Shown here: one piece after another, positions 1 through 7,300 of the stretch
How positions within the stretch are numbered: position 1 is the stretch's first letter
How the letters are laid out: every line of letters starts with the position of its first letter
DNA from: Lachnospiraceae bacterium UBA7160
Lineage (GTDB): Bacteria; Bacillota; Clostridia; Lachnospirales; Lachnospiraceae
Assembly: GCA_002491565.1 (NCBI GenBank)
Contig: DKWE01000105.1
Coordinates: 1 to 15,573, forward strand
DNA: 15,573 nt
Direction of reading: 5' to 3'
The notes under the pieces: generated by a model
Database searches by the model: none
What the model was told of the DNA's origin: nothing
Seen by the model: only the letters and a program-made list of their open reading frames with translations
Made by a program: the position numbers and the translations under genes

Positions 1-1238
1 TCCTTGCCCTTTGCCGTAAAAAGCTGTCCGGCACACTCTGCGGTGACGGTCCGCTCCGCATACTCATGGGACGCGCTCACCGCACACAAGAGCCGCAGGC
101 AGACCAGTTCCAGAAGGGACCGCTCCCCCAGCGGCAGCTCTCCGGCCTGCTTCCTGCTGATATTTTTCGTCGGCAGGATTGCATGGTGGTCTGTCACCTT
201 CTTATTGTTAATCACACGCGTCACATCCGGCTGGATGGTGCTTTCTGCCGCAAACGGCATTGCTTCTGCTGTAATCCGTACAAGCTCCGGTAAACCCGGC
301 CCCATATCAGAGGTCACATACCGGCTGTCAGTTCTCGGATAGGTGCAGAGCTTTTTTTCGTAGAGGTTCTGCAGGTAGTCCAGCGTCTGCTGGGCCGTGT
401 AGCCAAGAATCCGGTTTGCTTCCCTCTGCAACGTAGTCAGGTCATACAGGGCGGGAGGCTTTTCCGATTTCTTCTTTGTCCCTGCTTCCTTAATCACCGC
501 TGTTTTTCCCCGGCAGGCTTCCAGAAGCTGTTTTGCCTCATCTTTATCGCTAATTCTTTTGCCGGATACCGAAAAATCTCCCATCTCAAGCACCACTGTA
601 TAGAAAGGCTCCGGGCTGAACGCGCCGATCTCCGCCTCCCGCTTTACCACCAGTGCCAGCGTTGGCGACATCACGCGCCCGATATTTAACTTTTTCCGGT
701 ACAGCACGGAAAACAGCCTTGTGGCATTGATTCCCACCAGCCAGTCCGCCTGGTTCCTGCACTTTGCCGCATCATACAGCCCGTCATAATCGCTTCCGGG
801 CCGCAGCTCCTGAAAGCCCCTGCGGACCGCCTCATCCTCCATTGAGGAAATCCAGAGCCGCTTCATGGGCTTTGTGCATCCTGCCAGCTGGTAAACAGTG
901 CGGAAGATCGCCTCCCCTTCCCTCCCTGCATCACAGGCGTTTATCACAGCAGTTACCCTCTCGTCACGCATCAGCTTCTTTAAAAGGTCAAACTGCTTTT
1001 TCTTTTCTTTCCCTACCACATACTTCCATTCCTCCGGGATGATCGGCAGATCGGCATAGCTCCACTTTGCATACCTGGCATCATACACCTCCGCACTGGC
1101 AAGCCCGACCAGATGCCCGACGCACCAGCTTACCAGGTAGCCGTTCCCCTCCAGATAGCCGTCTTTTTTCTCCTTCGCCCCGATCACCGCAGCAATGCCC
1201 TGTGCGACCGAAGGCTTCTCCGCAATCACTAAATCCAT
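1..1238 (-). CDS. topB: DNA topoisomerase III (type IA), N-terminal part; C-terminus beyond window
   Basis: Type IA topoisomerase that cuts and passes single-stranded DNA; in ICEs it is thought to resolve topology during replication or transfer. The ATG at 1238 is preceded by GGGAGGAGG six bases upstream, and 412 complete codons are visible. The protein begins MDLVIAEKPS, the usual TOPRIM start with a catalytic Glu (E7). The second TOPRIM motif DAGREGEAI starts at D103. The ADWLVGINATR motif of the family follows near residue 170. The active-site motif TYPRTDSRY carries the nucleophile Y300, and TDHHAILPT follows at 349-357. All hallmark residues are intact, so the enzyme should be active. 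Family members in such elements are roughly 700 residues, so about 60 percent is visible. The gene is last in the visible series, downstream of the giant adhesin and behind a strong hairpin. The family call is very secure; the ICE role is inferred from neighbours. Confidence 0.96.
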   Translation of the reverse strand, partial: MDLVIAEKPSVAQGIAAVIGAKEKKDGYLEGNGYLVSWCVGHLVGLASAEVYDARYAKWSYADLPIIPEEWKYVVGKEKKKQFDLLKKLMRDERVTAVINACDAGREGEAIFRTVYQLAGCTKPMKRLWISSMEDEAVRRGFQELRPGSDYDGLYDAAKCRNQADWLVGINATRLFSVLYRKKLNIGRVMSPTLALVVKREAEIGAFSPEPFYTVVLEMGDFSVSGKRISDKDEAKQLLEACRGKTAVIKEAGTKKKSEKPPALYDLTTLQREANRILGYTAQQTLDYLQNLYEKKLCTYPRTDSRYVTSDMGPGLPELVRITAEAMPFAAESTIQPDVTRVINNKKVTDHHAILPTKNISRKQAGELPLGERSLLELVCLRLLCAVSASHEYAERTVTAECAGQLFTAKGK

Positions 1239-1257
1239 AGAAATCCTCCTCCCATCT

Positions 1258-1285
1258 GAAAAGGCAGCCCGCAGGCTGCCCTTCC
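1258..1285 (-). terminator. Strong stem-loop just upstream of the topB Shine-Dalgarno
   Basis: On the minus strand GGCAGCC - TGCG - GGCTGCC forms a perfect 7-bp GC-rich stem (1263-1280). Flanking bases extend it to about 12 bp with A-U and G-U pairs, and TTTT lies on the 3' side. It could be an intrinsic terminator ending the adhesin transcript, or a leader hairpin that attenuates or protects topB mRNA. The T run is short and partly inside the extended stem, and the topB ribosome binding site starts only a few bases later, so partial read-through or a leader role is plausible. Confidence 0.6.
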
Positions 1286-1303
1286 CTCACACTTTCATAA
1301 CTG

Positions 1304-1340
1304 GCGCTTCCCGCACAGGACAGTTCCTGCCGGGAGGCGC
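1304..1340 (-). other. Imperfect inverted repeat in the 3' region of the adhesin gene
   Basis: Arms at 1304-1320 and 1325-1340 pair through a GCGC clamp, TCCCG/CGGGA and AGGA/TCCT around a 4-base loop, with a small bulge. It lies about 20 bases after the adhesin stop codon. No T run follows on the minus strand, so it is not a classical terminator on its own. It may be a 3'-end stabilising hairpin, with the hairpin at 1258-1285 providing the stop. Confidence 0.4.
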
Positions 1341-1359
1341 AGCTGCTTCAATCTACTGT

Positions 1360-4300
1360 TTATACGCGTTTCCGCTTCCTGCCCCAGAGGACGGCAAGGA
1401 TACCCGCCGCCCCGGCCATCAGTGCAACGAACAGAAATACCGGCGTATCATCCCCCGTCTTTGGCGCATTGGACCGGGTGTATGGCGTACCCGGATTATC
1501 CGGCGTTACCGGCACGGGCTTGTTAGTGATCTCCAGCTTCACCTCGATGATCGGCGTGCCCTGGCCTGCGTAGGCAAAGATAATCTCATACTCCTTTTCG
1601 TCCAGCTGGTAGCCGTCCACCGTCTTTGTCTCCACAAGATAATACGGAATTGCCTCCCCGTACACACCGTCTTCATAGGACGCGATCTCATACAGGCCGC
1701 TCTCCGCATGGCCTGCAGCATCCGTTTTCAGCGTCTCCAGCACCCTGCCCTTCTTGTCGCGCAATTCAAATTCCACACCCTTAATCGGCTTCCCGGTCTC
1801 CTGGTCCGTCTTATTCAGGATCACCTTGCCCTTTGCGGTATCGTCTTTCATGATTACGGACTGGATTTCCCCGGTGTCAAAAACGGTGAACGCCACATCC
1901 TCCGTCAGGACATACCCCTTCGGCGCACGTTCCTCCCGGAGCGTATAACTTCCCACCGGCAGCTTCTCCACATAATGCGGCTCTTCCCCGGAGGTCCAGC
2001 GCTCTACCACCTGGTCGTTCTCATCCAGAATTGTCAGCTTTGCACCCGGCACCTCCTGAGAGCCGGTGATATCTGTCTTACTGATCTTCACTTTTGTCAC
2101 ATCATCCTGCATCTTGTGCTTCTGGATTTCGGCAGTATCTTCAACCGTAAACCGGATGCCTTCCGCTGTCACATAGCCATCTGCAGGCTTCGTCTCGATC
2201 AGCTCGTAGGTTTTTCCTGCAACCAGCTCTTTCATCACATGCGGCTCTTTCCCGGATACCCATTCCTCCACCAGATCGCCGTTTTCCTCAATAACGCGCA
2301 GGTGTGCGCCCGGAAGCTCCTTCCCATCGGTCAGATCGGTTTTCGTAAGCTCCACAGTAGTCGGTTCATTCTCAAAGACAAATTCGTACACCACATCCTT
2401 CTTGTCCGCGCCCGCGTACTCAAAAACAAACTCCTGCTTCTCTTCTGCGGTGGCAAAGCCGTCCGGGGCCTTGATCTCCTGCACATAAAAACTGCCGGCC
2501 ACCGGAAGATCTGCGGTAAAGACAAGTTCCCCCTTTTCGTCCGTAGTCCGCTGTTCGATCAGCGTATCCTTCTTAAGCAGAACCTTCCCGCTGGCGGATT
2601 TGATCTCGTCACCGGCAAACAAACCGAATACGCCACCCTTTAATACCCGGTCACTGCCCTTTTCCTTCTTTACCACATGGACCGTTACCTTCTGGCGGGC
2701 GTTCTGCCACCTCTCGCTGTACGTCACAACCGGGGTGTCCTGGTCGCGGTAGCTTAAATCCACGTAACGCGCCTCGCCGTCCAGCACATAGCCGTAGGCG
2801 GTCTCTGTTTCCTTCACATAATATTTTCCGACCGGCAGGTCCCCAAGCTGCGCGATGCCGCTTCCGTCTGTCGTAATGGTCCCTACCAGAGTATCCTTTT
2901 TATAATAATCCTCACTGACACCATCCGCCGCCTTGATATCCTCGGCTGCGTAAACCTCAAAGGTAACTTCGGAAAGGCTCCCGGTCACATAGCCGAACAG
3001 ATGCTCTACCGTGCCTTTCGCGCTGTCTAAAAGGGTTACTTTATCCAGAAACTCCCCGTCCTTGTTGATGATCAGCAGCGCGATCGGTACTTCGTCCTTC
3101 ATCTCCACCTTCTGCACACTTCCATCATCGTTTACCGTAAATTCCACATCCGTTGCTCTCAGATACCCGTAGGGCGCAAACTCTTCCCGCAGTACATAGG
3201 TTTCTCCTACATGCAGGCGCTTGATGATATGCGGCTCCCCTTTTACGGAGATCCATGTATCTATCACATTTTTATCCGCATCCAGCACGGTGAGCGTTGC
3301 ACCGTCCAGCTCCGTCCCGGTGGTGATATCCGACTTTGTAAACTCCGTCACAGTCGGCTGGTTATGGAACTCTGCCACAAACTCCGCCACAGGCACGTCC
3401 TGCCCCTGGTAAACGGCAGAAATCTCATAAGCTTCTGCGGTAAACACATACCCTGCCGGGGCCTGCAGCTCCTTCACATAAAAATCTGCAAACGGCAGGT
3501 CCGCCTCAAACACCGCGCATCCATCATCTCCGGTAGTTGCTTCTGCCAGCAGGGTATCCGCTTCCACAAGTACCTTTTCCCCGGCTTTGATCTCCTCCTT
3601 CGCATAAATGCCAAAGACGGCACCGGCAAGAGGCGCTTCATTCTCTGCATCCTTTTTCACGGCTTTTACCTCTACCTTCTGGCGGTCATTGAGAAACTCT
3701 GCCGTCTGATAGATCACCGGCGTTTCCTGATCCGCATAAGCAAACGAAACCTCCTGTGGTTCCCGGTTTAACACAAACCCTTCCGGGGCCTTTGTTTCCA
3801 AAATCCGATAAGTGCCAAGCGGCAGGTTGGGAAGAACTGCTTTTCCGTCCTCTCCCGTGGTGAGTTCTGCTACCAGCTCGCCCTCCCGGTACTCACAGAT
3901 ACGGTTCCCATCCGCATCCAGCTGGTAGTCTGCGGTGTAGATATCCTCCGCAGCAGTCACGGAAAATACGGCCCCGGCAAGCGGCTGGATTTCATACGCA
4001 AAGTCTTTTCCATATCCGCTTAACACTTCGCCCTTCTTGACGATGCACAGTTCTCCTTTGACCGGATGGTTTTCATAGACTGCTTCAATCACCACATCGC
4101 CGGAAACCGGATCGATCTGGTGCATGGTATCGGAATCCACCGATACTTCCACGAAGCTTCCATTCAACGTATAACCCTCCGGGGCGTTTACCTCCTCAAT
4201 GCGGTATTTTCCGGTCGGCAGGTTGTTCGGTAAAACCAGGTATCCTTCACTGTCTGTAAAATAGGACGTATGCGTCACAGTGACCGGATACGTTGTTACC

Positions 4301-7300
4301 TGCTCCACGTATTCGTCGTTCGTAAGGTCAAATACCCGAAACTCCGTGCCAGAAGCCAGCACCGGCTTCTTTGTCTCATCATCCTGCTTGATGATCTTTA
4401 ATTTTGCCTCAAATTCATCGTCCAACAGTACGCGCCACACCTGCGGCTCTGTGGGATGGTTTTCTGTGATCCGCACGATAAAATCGTCCACCGGCTTAAA
4501 GTTGTGCGGCGTGGTGGTCTCCCTTACCAGGTACGTGCCGAACGGGATTGCGATGGATACCGCATGGCCCTTGTTATCCGTAAAAATCTCCGTCGCGCCG
4601 TTCTCCCCGGTTACCACCGGCTTTGCCGAAGCAAAGTCATAGCTTCCATCTTCCTTTACCTTCAGGGAGCTTACCAGGTACGCCGTAAATCCAACGCCGG
4701 AGAGCAGGTCCGCATCCGTTTTCCCGTCGTTCGCCACCTTGATGAGCTGGAAAGGCTGCTTAATCACCTGCTCCGGCGAAGTTGCTGTGCGCTCCACCGT
4801 TGCCACCAGGTCTCCTTCAAAATCACAGGAAAGGTCATGTTCCTGTTCGTCCAGCAGGTAGCCGTTTGACGGGGTGATTTCTTTCACATAATATTTTCCA
4901 AGATACAGATCCCCGATGGATGCCTCCCCGTTCTGATCGGTAGTCAGTGTTGCGATCTGTGTCCCGGCCGGATAGATCACGCCGGTTTTCCTATCCGGAT
5001 GCACGATATCCTCCCGCGCATACAGGCCGTACACCGCTTTTTCAAGCGTTGCATCTCCCTGCGGGGTTTCCCCGGTTTCCGCATCTTTCTTCACCAGATG
5101 GATTTTTGCGTTGACGCGCGTATTCTCAAACGTATGAGAAAAGCTTACGGAAACCTCCGTATCATGGGTGTAACGGAAGGTGAACGCATACACATCCTCC
5201 GTATTCCTCACGTACCCGTCCGGGGCCTGCAGCTCTTTCACATAATAACCAAAGCTAATCGGAAGGTCCGCGGTATAAACGGCTCTGCCGTCCTCCCCGG
5301 TGACCGCTTTCTCAATAAAAGTATCCTTTTTCACCACTACATCCCCGTCCGCATTTCGGATATCCTCCGCCGCGAACAGGCCGTAGATGCCGCCGGACAG
5401 TGGGTTCTTTGTGACATCATCCACCTTTGTCACCGTCACGGCTGCCTTCTGGCGGTCATTCTGGAACGTCGCATTTCCCAGCACCACGCTCTCAGTCTGC
5501 CCGTTATAGGAAAGCGTTACATTCTTCGTCTCTCCTTTGTTGACAAAATTCTCCGGGGCTGTCTTTTCTTTTACCGTGTAAGTGCCAAGATAGAGGCCGG
5601 AAAGCGTCACGCTTCCATCTTCCCCGGTAATCAGGTTTTCCGCCACCACGGCCCCTTTCTGGTAGATCAGCTTGCCTACGGCAGTTTTAATATCCTCCCC
5701 GGCGTACACGTCATATACCGCGCCCTTTTGTCTCCGCTTTTCATACTGGAAGGTGGTTCCGGCCTCCGTCACGGATGCACCGGCAAGCACTTCGCCTTCC
5801 TTGAAGATGGTAAGGTTCCCGCGCGGTTCCTCATTGAGGAAGGTGTGGGTGAATTTCACCACTGCTTCTTTTTCCCCGGTATAAGCAAAAGAGAAATGAT
5901 AAACCTCCGAGGTGTTCAGGAGGAACTTGTCTGGGGCCTGGATTTCTTTAACGTAATAACTGAATCCAACCGGAAGGTCCGCACCAAATTTTCCATGCCC
6001 GTCAGTACCCGTCGCTGCCTTCCCGATCAGTGTATCCTTCGGGACAATCACCGCGCCATCCACGTTTTTAATATCAGAATCCGCATACAGGGCAAACACA
6101 CCGCCGGACAGCGGGGAAGTGGTCTCCTGATCCTGCTTCACCACCGATACCTCTGCCTTCTGGCGGTCATTTTCAAAGGTTACCTCCGTAAAGACTGCTT
6201 CCGCCTGCCCGTCTGCAGAGACAGTCACTGTCTTACTCTCGCCTTTGTTGATATAGTTTCTCGGCGCGGCCATCTCTGTTACCACATAGCTTCCGGGATG
6301 CAGCTTCTCCAGAAGGACCATACCGTCTGCGCCGGTAATCAGGTTCTCAGCCACAACTGCACCCTTTTGGAACACGGTCCTGCCATCCGCTGCAGTAATC
6401 GTTTCTGCAGCAGTCACCTGATAAACTGCACCGGCCAGCCTGCGCTTCTCATACTGGAAGGTGGTTCCGTCCGTGCCAGATGCAGCACCCACCAGCACTT
6501 CACCTTCCTTATAAATTTTCAGGCTTCCAAGTATCTCCGTATCGGTCACAGTCTGCGTAGTTACCTTCCCGGCAGACACATTCACGCCTACTGCATTGAT
6601 ATTCAGCTTATAGCCCTTCGGAGGGGTAAGCTCCTTTAAATAAACGGTGCCGCCAGTCACGTTGAAGGTGACACTGGAAGCGCCATTTGCATTGGTCGGC
6701 GGCATCTGCACGATCAGGCTCTGACAAGCCGCATCGCTGTAAACACCATAAACAGCACCGGCCAGCTTTGCCCCGCTGCCGCCGTCCTGTTTCACAATGT
6801 CAAGCTGCGCCTGCTCCGGCCAGTCTACCGAAAGGGAAATCTCAGAGGAATCCGTATAATACCCGAATCCGATATCCTGCGAACTCTGCAGCTTCAGGAG
6901 CATGGCGTGGAAATCCAATGGATAGTTGGACGTAACTGCGTATCTTCCTTTCAGGCTGCTGATGTTGTCCGTGGTCGCTGTCAGATGGAACTGGTCGCCG
7001 CCCTTTACGGTTACATTTCCGGTAGCTGTCTTTCCCGTGGTCTCATTGACAAGGCTCACACCTTTTTCCAGGTGGATCGTAAGCGTAAATGCCTCATTCG
7101 CTTTCCAGGTTAAGGTCTCCGTATCCCTCCCGTTTGCTGTCACGGAAAGGCCGGGAAGCAGTTTCATGGCCGCCGGGTCCGGCATCTCCTTTAAGGCTGC
7201 CTTGATCTCTTTGAGCATATTTTTTGCTGTGGTAGAAAGTGCGCCGCCAAAGCCAGATTCGCCATCATAGAGGTAATCTACAAGATAATGCTGCATCGCA

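Noticed and set aside
1195..2643. 482-codon open frame on the plus strand
   Set aside because: It lies fully antisense to the adhesin gene, has no family resemblance and no ribosome binding site. Its long open frame follows from the codon bias of the gene on the other strand.
4999..6639. 546-codon open frame on the plus strand
   Set aside because: Antisense shadow of the repetitive CnaB domains; its internal similarity simply mirrors the domain repeats. No recognisable protein.
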